Under the pieces are notes generated by a model. That model was not told where the DNA came from. It ran no database searches and worked only from the letters and a program-made list of their open reading frames with translations. Made by a program: the position numbers and the translations under genes. A stretch of 64,000 nucleotides of DNA. Origin: Luteimonas rhizosphaericola. GTDB lineage: Bacteria; Pseudomonadota; Gammaproteobacteria; Xanthomonadales; Xanthomonadaceae. Every line of letters begins with the position of its first letter. Within the stretch, counting starts at the first letter, position 1. The stretch spans positions 225,924-289,923 of the forward strand of contig NZ_JARXRN010000028.1 in the NCBI RefSeq assembly GCF_029888045.1, read 5' to 3'. Below, one piece after another: positions 10,401 to 18,341 of the stretch.

Positions 10401-11112
10401 CGCGATCAGCGTCGCCGGCGGCCGCACCTCCAACGACACCAGCTGGCAGAGCAAGCTGGAGTGGCGCGAGGACACCGGCGCCGAGCGCGTCACCCAGTGG
10501 GTCAGCACCCATCGCCTGACCCACACGCTCAACGAGAGCTGGCGCATTGCCGGCCGCTTCAACTACGCCGACACCCAGGACGACCTCGACCCGGCCGCCA
10601 GCGCGAAGTTCATCGAAGGCAACTTCGGCTTCGCCTTCCGTCCCTGGAACAGCACGCGCTGGGGCCTGTTCGGTCGCTATACCTACCTCTACGATCTGGC
10701 GACACTGGGCCAGATGGGCGGCGCGCAGTACGACCAGAGGACGCAGGTGCTGTCGCTGGAAGGCGTGTACCGCCACGACCAGCGCTGGGAATTCGCGGGC
10801 AAGCTCGCGCGCCGCGAGGGCGAGGCGCGCTTCGGCCGCGGCAGCGGCGCCTGGTTCGACTCGGCGACCACCTTCGCCGCCGGGCAGGTCCGCTACGAGC
10901 TGCTGTACCGCTGGCATGCGATGGCCGAGTACCGCTGGCTGGACGTGGACGACGGCGGCACCCGACAGGGCTGGATGGCCGGCATCGACCGCGACATCGG
11001 CCGCAACTTCCGCATCGGCGCGGGCTACAACTTCACCGATTTCAGCGACGACCTGACCGAGTTCGATTACGACCACAAGGGCTGGTTCGTCAATTTCGTG
11101 GGCAGCTACTGA
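7447..11112 (+). CDS. Large predicted outer-membrane beta-barrel protein of the surface locus
   Basis: 1221 residues, ATG at 7447 with AGGGGG about nine bases upstream. It has a signal peptide (MKMKLLDTALLGILAG to about residue 24), then a periplasmic-looking part of roughly 350 residues. The long remainder (about 390-1221) alternates short polar/aromatic strands, as in a large beta-barrel, and ends in aromatic residues (FVNFVGSY), the usual outer-membrane insertion signal. Notable motifs are LYYPTYGDDSR and GKAKLGGKYLVTAQ near the barrel start. Some annotation pipelines would probably call it TonB-dependent-receptor-like, but no TonB box or plug domain is visible. It lies between the DUF11/OmpA gene and a CshA-like gene and overlaps the latter by one base (TGATG). 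A role as exporter or anchor of its neighbours is inferred, not shown. Confidence 0.75.
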   Translation: MKMKLLDTALLGILAGTSASASAQQAEPAKAAIECSDEGCSSDAGELVFRVRTRSYDQPVTTGTGAQSSSAALQPDRRVSVALDQPGRAVARGTFSVQLPGGGAIWATEDPDLGVPELSITAPSMVAFEAGRIVEPVRLFVRSNYTAFVDRYELRIYRGNDGDLVSPVASLDLPVEAAVQSEWNGELPADLRLRAGDELVYVLRAYDRESNFDETSPRKLQLVRPDEVERARGQVRESVERSLGTALSGDQALTQQLIEDAFSGNGLRQQNIPIYGSRVRVQGRNLPEGRSLRINGESYPVDLERKFVAEYLVPVGQHRFEIGLDGQDGAAPITHALDVDVSGRYFFGVAMADVTVYQNDASGPGQSLAMAGREDDILSDGRLAFYGKAKLGGKYLVTAQADTQNRPLEDLFDGFTSADPQDVFRRLDPDLYYPTYGDDSRVWRDVDTMGRFYLRADWDKNEALWGNFATGFTGTEYSQYSRALYGAALNWRSGMANAWGDPVTQLRAFASEAQTAPGHSQFIGTGGSLYYLRHTDVLPGSDRVVLEVRDRTTGRVEQRVDLLRGADYEIDELQGRVLLTRPLAQITQQNLPTLTRDAPLDGFEQRLIVDYEWVPSDFDADDVAAGVRGKHWFGDHIGVGLTHVDENRAGEDYTLTSADVTLQAGKGTYLKLEHARTESTSAPVFFSDNGGLSFTRLNPAGPREGEATAVEARANFQELGWSQQPWSAGAWWRQVDAGYSISRFDTGAEVEEYGAEVLGEFTPNLGVYARYSRAERAGDVLTQAQARAEWRIGDVDALAFELRRVEEARGTLDAAGLLGAARYTRRFGTALDVYGTAQLTLDDDSGAYADNDAFTLGGRYNFANLSTLGGELTTGDRGDAAQVNGEWRRSAQQSFYGSYTYSTDRSDYDPLFNPNARNGWTLGQRWRLSNQVNVFNESQFLKNRRESGLAHTFGLDFYPAQGWNVGFTLSDGELTNASGGEVDRRAISVAGGRTSNDTSWQSKLEWREDTGAERVTQWVSTHRLTHTLNESWRIAGRFNYADTQDDLDPAASAKFIEGNFGFAFRPWNSTRWGLFGRYTYLYDLATLGQMGGAQYDQRTQVLSLEGVYRHDQRWEFAGKLARREGEARFGRGSGAWFDSATTFAAGQVRYELLYRWHAMAEYRWLDVDDGGTRQGWMAGIDRDIGRNFRIGAGYNFTDFSDDLTEFDYDHKGWFVNFVGSY

Positions 11113-12767
11113 TGAAGATCCCGACCTTCCGCATCGCCTTGGGCGCGCTGCTGGCCTCCGGCCTGATCGCCGCGCCCGTGCCGCAGGCGCACGCCGCCGC
11201 CTACGCCACCGGCGGCAGCGGCCAGTACCGCAACGAGATCCTGTGGCTGACCTGGGGCGGCGGCACCAGCGGCACCAGCGGCGTCCCGCTCGCGAACGGC
11301 GCCAGCACGTCGGCCACCATTCCGGTCACCGGCACCCAGGACCTGGTGCTCGAATGCAGCCTGTCATCGGTCAGCGGGACGATCGAAAGCTATCGCCCCG
11401 GCGACTGGACCGGCGACGCGCTGGACGACATGTACAACATCGGCGGCACCGGCGGCGCCAACCAGCTCATCGCCGGCATCATGGGCCGCAGCGGGACGCA
11501 CGGCTTCACCGTCGAGTGCCAGGCCACGCTGGGCGGGCAGCCCTATCGCATTCCCGGCCTGGTGATGGCCGACGCCGAATCGATGAATACCACCACCGAG
11601 TATCTGGAAGGAACCGCGGCGGGTACCTGGAACGTGGTCGAGGTGAACGCCGGCAACGGCAACCGCTACGACGCGCGCAAGGACGACGTGGGCGGCGGGC
11701 TGCAGTCGATCCGGTTCGGCAACCCCGGTGGCGAACAGAGCGGCACCACCAGCCCGGCCGGCGTCACCTTCCTCACCTTCGACGAGGCCGCGTACGGGCC
11801 GGGCGAATCGATCTCGATGGCGTTCGAGATCCTCGGCGGCGGCAACACCGCCATCGCCATCGGCCTGCTGGCGCCTGCCGCCGACTTCGGCGATGCGCCC
11901 GCGGGATACGGCGACGCTGCGCACCTGCTGCGCGGCCTGGTCGCGGAGCCCGACGGACTGGTCGCCGGCGCCGGCGCCAGCAACATCAACACGCCCGGTT
12001 TCCAGCTCGGCCAGCTTGCGCCGCCCGACAGTGGTTTTCTCGGCAGCACCGGGCCGGATGGAGAGCCCGGCGCGTCGACGGGCGTGGAGGCCGACGGCGA
12101 CGACGCCAGCGGCAGCGCCGGTCCGGCGGAAGAGGACGCCTGGCCGTCGGGCGACGTCCTCGCCATCACCCAGGCGGCGCAGTCGATCGATCGCGGCATC
12201 GCCTGCGTGGGCACCGGCACGGTTGCCGGCTGGATCGACTTCGACCGCGACGGCCTCTTCGACACGGACGAGCGCGCCCAGGCGCCGTGCAGTGGCGGGA
12301 CGGCGGCGCTGTCGTGGACGGTTCCCGCGGACGTGTCGCCCGGGCGCAGCTACGTTCGGCTGCGCTACGCCAGCGATCCGGCCGAACTGCAGTCGCCCAC
12401 CGGCGAGGCAGCCGACGGCGAGGTCGAGGACCACGTGCTGGACCTGACGCTGGCGGTGGACGTGTCGCTGCAGAAGGTCGTCGCGCCGACGACCGCCGTG
12501 GCCGGGCAGGCGGTCGAGTACACCGTCACCGTCTCGAACGCGGGCCCATTCCCCGCCGATGGTGCGATCGTCACCGACCCGGTGGTGGCGGGGCTGGAGT
12601 GTCCGGCCGCGGGTGCGGTGGCCTGCACCGCCAGCGGTGGCGCGCAGTGCCCCGCGTCCGCGACGGTGGGCGATCTCCAGGGCGCGGGCGTGAGCATTCC
12701 CGGACTGCCGCAGGATGGACAGCTCGTCTTCCAGTACGCGTGCACGGTGGCGGAACCGAATCCCTGA
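11112..12767 (+). CDS. CshA-like secreted protein with GEVED and DUF11 domains
   Basis: 551 residues. The ATG at 11112 overlaps the upstream stop by one base, implying coupled translation. It has a signal peptide (about 1-29, ending AHA) and an N-terminal region (30-250) like those annotated CshA/CshB fibrillar-adhesin-related, with ITQDLVLEC-type strands and a TFDEAAYGPGESISM segment. A GEVED domain (about 365-445: GWIDFDRDGLFD, ending DGEVEDHVLDL) and a single DUF11-type domain (about 450-551) follow. CshA-type proteins mediate fibrillar adhesion in streptococci; whether that applies here is unproven. No sortase or other sorting signal is seen. It shares the DUF11 fold with the first gene of the locus, which suggests co-assembly. 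Confidence 0.75.
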   Translation: MKIPTFRIALGALLASGLIAAPVPQAHAAAYATGGSGQYRNEILWLTWGGGTSGTSGVPLANGASTSATIPVTGTQDLVLECSLSSVSGTIESYRPGDWTGDALDDMYNIGGTGGANQLIAGIMGRSGTHGFTVECQATLGGQPYRIPGLVMADAESMNTTTEYLEGTAAGTWNVVEVNAGNGNRYDARKDDVGGGLQSIRFGNPGGEQSGTTSPAGVTFLTFDEAAYGPGESISMAFEILGGGNTAIAIGLLAPAADFGDAPAGYGDAAHLLRGLVAEPDGLVAGAGASNINTPGFQLGQLAPPDSGFLGSTGPDGEPGASTGVEADGDDASGSAGPAEEDAWPSGDVLAITQAAQSIDRGIACVGTGTVAGWIDFDRDGLFDTDERAQAPCSGGTAALSWTVPADVSPGRSYVRLRYASDPAELQSPTGEAADGEVEDHVLDLTLAVDVSLQKVVAPTTAVAGQAVEYTVTVSNAGPFPADGAIVTDPVVAGLECPAAGAVACTASGGAQCPASATVGDLQGAGVSIPGLPQDGQLVFQYACTVAEPNP

Positions 12768-12890
12768 CCGGGATGCCGGGCCGTTGGCGCGTCGGATGGC
12801 GGCGTCTCGAACCGCTGCCGCCGCGCGGGGTGCACCGGCACGAAGCCCCGTCGCGCGCGTCGCAGGGCTGCACCGGATTGCCTCCCGCGC

Positions 12891-14258
12891 CTAGCGTTCC
12901 CGCAGGTACGACGCCAGCGCCTGGAACGCCGGCAGGCTGGTCGGGTCGATCAGCGTGTTCTGCGGTTTGGGGAACGAGGCGAAGCGCACGATCACCATCT
13001 GCGCGGTGAAGTCGACGTAGATCGTCTGCCCGTGCACGCCGCGCGCGGCGATCACCTCGTGTTCGCCCGGATACACCCACCACAGGCTGGTGTAGCTGCC
13101 GCCCACCAGCGCCGGATAGGCGGTGCCGAACCGGGCCGGGTCGCCGCCGGCGCGGATGCGGCGCACCACCCCGGCGGGGAACAGGCGCCTGCCGTCGATC
13201 ACCCCCTCGTCGAGCATCAGCAGCCCGAGCCGGCCCATGTCGCGCAGGCCGGCGCTCAGCCCGCCGCCGGCGAACGGCGTGCCGATGCCGTCGACGGTCA
13301 TGGAGGCATCCTGCTCGGCGCCCATCGGCCGCCACAGCCGCTCCGACGCCAGTTCGTTCACCGGGCGGCCCGACGCGCGCGCGACGAGCCATCCGGCCAT
13401 GTCGGCGTCGACCGTCTTGTAGTGGAAGGCCTCGCCGTGGCGGCCCTCGGGCTGCACCTGGGCGAGATACTCGAAATAGCCTTCGGGACCTTCGTAGCCC
13501 GCGGGCTTGGGCAGCGGGCTGGCGGCGGCGGAATATTTCCAGATGTCGGCGTCCGGGTCGGCGTAGTCCTCGGAGTAGCGGACGCCCGTGGTCATGTCGA
13601 GCACCTGGCGGACGGTGGCGGTGGCGTAGGCGCCCCCGGCGGCCTCGGGCACGATGTCGACCACCCTCGCGTGCTCGTCCAGCGCGCCTTCGGTCACCAG
13701 GATCTGCGCCAGCAGGCCGGTGAGCGACTTGGTCATCGACATGGCGGCATGCACGCCGTCCTCGGCCAGGCAGCCGGAGTAGCGCTCGTAGACCACGCGG
13801 TCGCGATGCAGCACCAGGATGCCGTCGGTGTAGTTCGCCGCCAGCGACTGCGCCCAGGTCATCGGCGGGCGCCCGTCCAGCGGCTCGAAGGTCAGTGCGT
13901 CGATCCCCTGCTGCAGCCGTTCCCGTTCCGCGTCGTCCGCGTACGCCAGCGGCACCGGGGCGCCGAGGCCGCGACTGATCCCGATGGTCGGGAGCAGCTG
14001 GCGGAGATGGCAGACCGACCAGCGCAGCTTCGGGAAGCTGAAGTAGACGCTGTCGGGCTGGGTGATGCGTTTGTCCGGCGGGGGCGGGACGCCGCGCATC
14101 CACCCTATCCGCCGCGGGTCGGATTGTTCTGCCGTCAGCGGGGCGTTCTCCGCAACGGCGGCGGGTGGCGTGGCATCGGACGCGGCGGCTGCCGGCAGGG
14201 CGGTGGCCCAGAGCAGGGCGACGCACAGGGCATGCGTGCAGGTCGGGGCGGGGAGCAT
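12891..14258 (-). CDS. Secreted NylB-like serine hydrolase (beta-lactamase fold)
   Basis: 455 residues. The start is the ATG at 14256-14258, chosen because a GGAGG element (complement of 14265-14269) lies six bases upstream and a signal peptide follows (ending AAAASDA). Longer in-frame starts lack both. The active-site set of the class C beta-lactamase/DD-peptidase fold is visible: SMTK (Ser nucleophile and Lys), a YKT triad (FHYKTVDADMAGW) and HGQ in place of KTG (GVHGQTIYVD). This combination is typical of 6-aminohexanoate-dimer-hydrolase-like esterases/amidases (NylB family). The substrate is unknown. It is convergent with the surface locus and divergent from the GAF-EAL gene; no partner gene is evident. 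Confidence 0.85.
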   Translation of the reverse strand: MLPAPTCTHALCVALLWATALPAAAASDATPPAAVAENAPLTAEQSDPRRIGWMRGVPPPPDKRITQPDSVYFSFPKLRWSVCHLRQLLPTIGISRGLGAPVPLAYADDAERERLQQGIDALTFEPLDGRPPMTWAQSLAANYTDGILVLHRDRVVYERYSGCLAEDGVHAAMSMTKSLTGLLAQILVTEGALDEHARVVDIVPEAAGGAYATATVRQVLDMTTGVRYSEDYADPDADIWKYSAAASPLPKPAGYEGPEGYFEYLAQVQPEGRHGEAFHYKTVDADMAGWLVARASGRPVNELASERLWRPMGAEQDASMTVDGIGTPFAGGGLSAGLRDMGRLGLLMLDEGVIDGRRLFPAGVVRRIRAGGDPARFGTAYPALVGGSYTSLWWVYPGEHEVIAARGVHGQTIYVDFTAQMVIVRFASFPKPQNTLIDPTSLPAFQALASYLRER

Positions 14259-14534
14259 CGGGCACCTCCATCCGGTTGCCGGGTCCGGCTTGCGCGCGCC
14301 CGGAGCGTCCGCGTCCATGCACGTGTGCCATGGGGCAACCTGCGCGTCAGGCCAGCGGACGGGGCGGGCGGCACGGCGTGGATCCGCCGCGAGAAGACCG
14401 CTCGGATCGAGCATACGCCCGGCCCGTCGCACCTGTGTGTACGCGCCGCGCCGCGCCTTGACTTGACGCTCCATGGGTGGGAATTTCCCGGGTCCGGGGC
14501 TGGCTGTTCGCGGTCGGCTGGAGGAGGGGGAGAG

Positions 14535-15872
14535 ATGCCGCACAGGAGTGCTGCGAGGCGTTCATTGCTCGATGCCCGGCATCGCCGGGAATTGCCGGTG
14601 GCCGGACGCGACGAGCTGTCCACCGAGCAGACGCTGGCGCTGCTCACGCGGGTAGTCGAGGCGCAGGCGGAGATCGCCGCCTCCGGACCCGACCCGGTCG
14701 ACGTGCTGGCCGCGGTCACCGCGCGCGCGCAGGACCTGACCGGCGCCGATGGCGCCGTGCTCGAGATCCGCGACGGCGACGCCATGGTGTACTGGTCCGC
14801 GTCGGGCATGGCACGCGAGCAGGTGGGGCTGCGGATCCCGGTGGCCGGCAGCCTGTCGGGGCTGTGCATGGAGCGTGGAGCCACCCTGCACTGCGTGGAC
14901 AGCGAGCAGGACGAGCGCGTGAACATCGCCGCCTGCCGCCGCGTGGGCCTGCGCGCGATGGTGGTGGTGCCGCTGCGCTACCGCGACCAGGACGTGGGCG
15001 TGCTTAAGATCGTTTCGAAAACGCCCGCGGCGTTCGGCGCGGCCGAGGCGACCACCATCGAGCATCTGGCCACGTTGGCCGGGGCGAGCCTGCATCGCGC
15101 GACCGAAGACGCGATGCAGGCGTGCCGGCAGGGCGACCGGGCGGAGGACGCGGCGCCGGCCGGACCAGATTCGCCGGACGCGCTGTCATCGCGGCTCGAC
15201 GAGGTACTCGCCACCCGCGCACTGCGGATCGCAAGGCAGCCGGTGATGCGCCTGGCCGACCGCACCATCGTCGGCTGGGAGGCGCTGGCGCGTTTTCCCG
15301 AGCGGCACGGGGGGTCCACCGACGCCTGGTTCGCGCAGGCGGCGCGCGCCGGCCGCAGCGAGGAACTCGAACTGGCCGCGGTGCATGCCGCGCTGGCGGG
15401 ACTCGAGACGCTGCCCGGCGATGTCTATCTCGCGGTCAACGTCTCGCCCGGCACCGCGTGCGGCGATGCGCTGGCGCAGGCGCTCGAAGCGGTGGACCCG
15501 CGTCGCCTCGTGCTGGAGATCACCGAACACACGCCGGTCGAGGATTACGCCGGCCTGGCGCAGCGTCTGCTGGCCTACCAGGAGCGCGGCGTGCGCATCG
15601 CCATCGACGATGCCGGCGCCGGCTTCTGCAGCCTGCGCCACGTGCTCACGCTGGCGCCGGACATCATCAAGCTCGACCTGAGCCTGGTGCGCGGCGTCGA
15701 CCGCCGGCCGCGGGTGCAGGCGCTGGTGGCGGCCCTGTGCACGTTCGCCGGCGGCACCGATGCGGCCCTGGTGGCCGAAGGCATCGAGACGGCCGAGGAA
15801 CTGGCGACGCTGCAGCAGCTGGGCGTGCCGTACGGGCAGGGCTACTACCTCGGGCGGCCGATCCTCGAGTAG
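14535..15872 (+). CDS. GAF-EAL cyclic-di-GMP phosphodiesterase
   Basis: 445 residues. ATG at 14535 follows a strong purine tract (GGAGGGGGAGAG). A GAF domain (about 35-195) precedes an EAL domain (about 215-445). The EAL catalytic set looks complete: WEAL, NVSP, EITEH, IDDAGAGF, IKLDL, VAEGIET and GQGYYLG. The usual DDFGTG loop reads DDAGAG, but the metal-binding acidic pair is kept, so it is probably an active enzyme hydrolysing c-di-GMP to pGpG in the cytoplasm. No transmembrane segment is present, so the GAF domain presumably senses a soluble ligand. The intergenic region to the divergent NylB-like gene (14259-14534) holds no other recognisable feature. Confidence 0.88.
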   Translation: MPHRSAARRSLLDARHRRELPVAGRDELSTEQTLALLTRVVEAQAEIAASGPDPVDVLAAVTARAQDLTGADGAVLEIRDGDAMVYWSASGMAREQVGLRIPVAGSLSGLCMERGATLHCVDSEQDERVNIAACRRVGLRAMVVVPLRYRDQDVGVLKIVSKTPAAFGAAEATTIEHLATLAGASLHRATEDAMQACRQGDRAEDAAPAGPDSPDALSSRLDEVLATRALRIARQPVMRLADRTIVGWEALARFPERHGGSTDAWFAQAARAGRSEELELAAVHAALAGLETLPGDVYLAVNVSPGTACGDALAQALEAVDPRRLVLEITEHTPVEDYAGLAQRLLAYQERGVRIAIDDAGAGFCSLRHVLTLAPDIIKLDLSLVRGVDRRPRVQALVAALCTFAGGTDAALVAEGIETAEELATLQQLGVPYGQGYYLGRPILE

Positions 15873-16141
15873 GGGAGGTTCCGGCCGCCGACCGCCGGAG
15901 CGCGCATGTGGGCGGGGCGGCGATCCGTCCACAGCTGCAGAGGCGCACGGGCACATGCGAAGCCCGGCGCGCGGCTGCGCGCTTCGTTGCCGATCCATGG
16001 CGCAGGGTCCGCGCCCCGTCCCGCCTGAGACCCGCGGAAGGACCACCGGGTGCAGACGACGATCTGCCGATGGGGCGCGTGAGCGCGTTCGTCGTTTCCC
16101 TGACGGGTCCGCCATGGCGCTCCTGTCGAGAACTCGTTAAA

Positions 16142-16166
16142 CTGAATACGAACAATTCGCATTCAG
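16142..16166. promoter_or_regulatory. Fur box upstream of the siderophore receptor
   Basis: A 25-base inverted repeat with arms CTGAAT/ATTCAG and inner CGAA/TTCG pairs; ten of twelve positions pair around a central A. Read on the minus strand it closely follows the Fur consensus pattern AATGNGAATNNTTCNNATT. It ends 13 bases before the start codon at 16180, with the ribosome site AGAGGAAGGG directly after it, so bound Fur would block transcription. The remaining part of the 307-base gap from 15873 shows nothing else. Confidence 0.8.
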
Positions 16167-16179
16167 AGGAAGGGTTGGC

Positions 16180-18333
16180 ATGTGCGTGACGTGGTTTCGA
16201 GCTTCGGCGCTGGCCGCCGGGCTGGCGATGGCACTCCCCGCTGTCCGGGCGCAAGAAGTTGCCCCCGACCCGGCGGCGGCCTCGGCCGTGACCGACCTGG
16301 ACTCGATCCGGGTGGTGGGCCGGGCGCAGACCCTCTACCAGGCCGATGACGCCGCCGTCGCCACCCGCACCGACACGCCGCTGGCGCTGGTGCCGCAGTC
16401 GGTGCAGGTGCTCACGCGGGACCTGATCGACGACCAGGCCGCGCGCCAGGTGACCGACCTGTACCGCAGCATCAGCGGCATCAGCTATTTCAGCTACGCC
16501 GGCGTCACCCTGCGCGGCTTCCGCCAGGAGAACGTGCTCTACGACGGCCTGCGCGGCGATCCCTACGCCGGCTTTTCGGTGCCGCAGCTGTTCAACATCG
16601 AGCGGGTCGAGGTGCTCAAGGGCCCGGCAGGCGCGCTGTACGGCGGGGGCGATGCCGGCGGGGTGATCAACTACGTCACCCGCAAGCCGCAGGCGCTGGC
16701 GCAGCGGCGGGCGGAAGTCCAGCTGGGCAACTTCGACTTCGCGGCCGGCTCGGTCGAGGCCACCGGCCCGGCGAACGCCTCGGGCAGCGTGCGCTATCGG
16801 GTGGGCGTGTACGGCGACGGCGAGGAAGGCGTGCGCTGGAACGCCGACAGCCAGAGCCTGATCGGCGATGCCTCGATCGCGATCGACATCGGCCGCAGCG
16901 GCGAGCTGGTGCTGCAGGCCACCGACATCACCCAGACCCTCGGCGGCAACCGCCTGCGCGGCGTGCCCGCGAACGACGACGGCGTGCTGCTCACCGACCG
17001 CCGCTGGAACCACAACGAGGCCACCGACTTCCTCGACATGGACGCGCGCGTGCTGCTGGCGCAGTACCGCGTCTCGCCATCGGAGGCGTGGGACCTGGAC
17101 TTCGCCGCGCGCTGGTTCGAGAACACCGAGCACCAGATCTACCACGAGCCGATGGGGCTGGTGGACCGCGACGGCGACGGCGTGCGCGAATGGATGACGC
17201 GCCAGCTTCGCAACCAGATCCGCGACAACGAGGCGGTGGCGGTGAACGGCAACGCGGTCTGGCGCTTCGCGACCGGCGCCCTCGCGCACAAGCTGCTGTT
17301 CGGCGCCGACTACTACCGTGGCGACTCGGATTTCACCGCGCAGACCGCCAACAGCATCGACCTGGCGTCCAATCCCGGCCTGGTGCCCGGCATCGGCCTG
17401 TTCGATCCGGTGTACGGGCTGACCTCGCACTACGACTACGGCCTCGACGCGCTGCCTTGGCGCGGCACCCGCACCCGCGGGATCCGCTACGGCGGCTACG
17501 TGCAGGACGAGGTGACGCTCACGCCGCGCTGGCATCTGCTGGCCGGCCTGCGCTGGGACGGTTTCGAGGACGAGGATCGCGTATCCGGCAGCCGCGTCGA
17601 CGGCCACGACCTCAGTTGGCGCCTGGGCAGCACGTTCGTGCTGCGCGAGGGGCTCAATGCCTATGCGAGCGTAGCCAGCGGGTTCGTGCCGCAGGCCACC
17701 GGCAGCCAGGATCCCGCCGCCGGCGGCCCGTTCGACCCCGAGCAGAGCCGGCAGTGGGAAGTGGGCCTGAAGACCCTGCTCGGTGGCGGCGTGACGCTCA
17801 ACACCGCGCTCTACCGGATCGAACGCAGCAACATCGTGCAGGCCACCGGCGAGGTGGTCGACGGCGTGAACCAGCTCGGCGCGCTCGGGCTGGTGCGCAG
17901 CGAGGGGCTGGAGATCGACGTGCTGGCCGACCTAACCGACCGCTGGGTGCTCAACGTGGCCTATGCCTACAACGATGCGCGCGTGATCGATGCCGGCAGC
18001 AACGGCATCACCAATTCCTCCGGCGACCGCTTCGCCAACGCGCCGCGCAACAAGCTCGGGCTGTGGACGCGCTACGACCTGCCGCAGCTGTCGTCCGCGG
18101 TCGGCTTCGGGCTCGACTACACCGACGACCGCATCAGCCTCGACGGCCAACGGGTCAAGCCGTACACCATTTTCGACCTGAGCTGGCAGACGGCCTGGCG
18201 CGACTGGAAGTTCCAGGCCAACGTCAAGAACCTGTTCGACAAGGTGTACGCGGCCAGCGGCTTCATCGAGCGCAGCGGCCACTTCCCGGGTGAGCCGCGG
18301 CGGCTCTACCTGCAGGCGTCGCGCAGCTTCTGA
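16180..18333 (+). CDS. TonB-dependent siderophore receptor
   Basis: 717 residues, ATG at 16180 after AGGAAGGG. It has a signal peptide (about 1-24, ending VRA) and a TonB-box-like stretch (DSIRVVGRA, about residues 41-49). The plug domain (about 65-175) has LVPQSVQVLTRDLI and IERVEVLKGPAGALYGGGDAGGVINYVTRKP, the classic siderophore-receptor plug signature. The 22-strand barrel fills the rest, ending LQASRSF with terminal Phe. It takes up ferric siderophores across the outer membrane using TonB energy. The substrate cannot be told from sequence. The upstream Fur box and the downstream PepSY gene (eight bases away) make it an iron-starvation operon. Confidence 0.93.
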   Translation: MCVTWFRASALAAGLAMALPAVRAQEVAPDPAAASAVTDLDSIRVVGRAQTLYQADDAAVATRTDTPLALVPQSVQVLTRDLIDDQAARQVTDLYRSISGISYFSYAGVTLRGFRQENVLYDGLRGDPYAGFSVPQLFNIERVEVLKGPAGALYGGGDAGGVINYVTRKPQALAQRRAEVQLGNFDFAAGSVEATGPANASGSVRYRVGVYGDGEEGVRWNADSQSLIGDASIAIDIGRSGELVLQATDITQTLGGNRLRGVPANDDGVLLTDRRWNHNEATDFLDMDARVLLAQYRVSPSEAWDLDFAARWFENTEHQIYHEPMGLVDRDGDGVREWMTRQLRNQIRDNEAVAVNGNAVWRFATGALAHKLLFGADYYRGDSDFTAQTANSIDLASNPGLVPGIGLFDPVYGLTSHYDYGLDALPWRGTRTRGIRYGGYVQDEVTLTPRWHLLAGLRWDGFEDEDRVSGSRVDGHDLSWRLGSTFVLREGLNAYASVASGFVPQATGSQDPAAGGPFDPEQSRQWEVGLKTLLGGGVTLNTALYRIERSNIVQATGEVVDGVNQLGALGLVRSEGLEIDVLADLTDRWVLNVAYAYNDARVIDAGSNGITNSSGDRFANAPRNKLGLWTRYDLPQLSSAVGFGLDYTDDRISLDGQRVKPYTIFDLSWQTAWRDWKFQANVKNLFDKVYAASGFIERSGHFPGEPRRLYLQASRSF

Positions 18334-18341
18334 GCGCCGCC

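Noticed and set aside
7291-11076. Open frame of 1261 codons on the minus strand, antisense to the barrel gene
   Set aside because: GC-rich codon bias keeps the opposite frame open; no ribosome site, signal peptide or known domain; composition is Val/Ala/Arg/Gly noise.
7447-11112. TonB-dependent receptor identity for the large barrel
   Set aside because: No TonB box and no plug-domain signature could be found; called only a beta-barrel protein.
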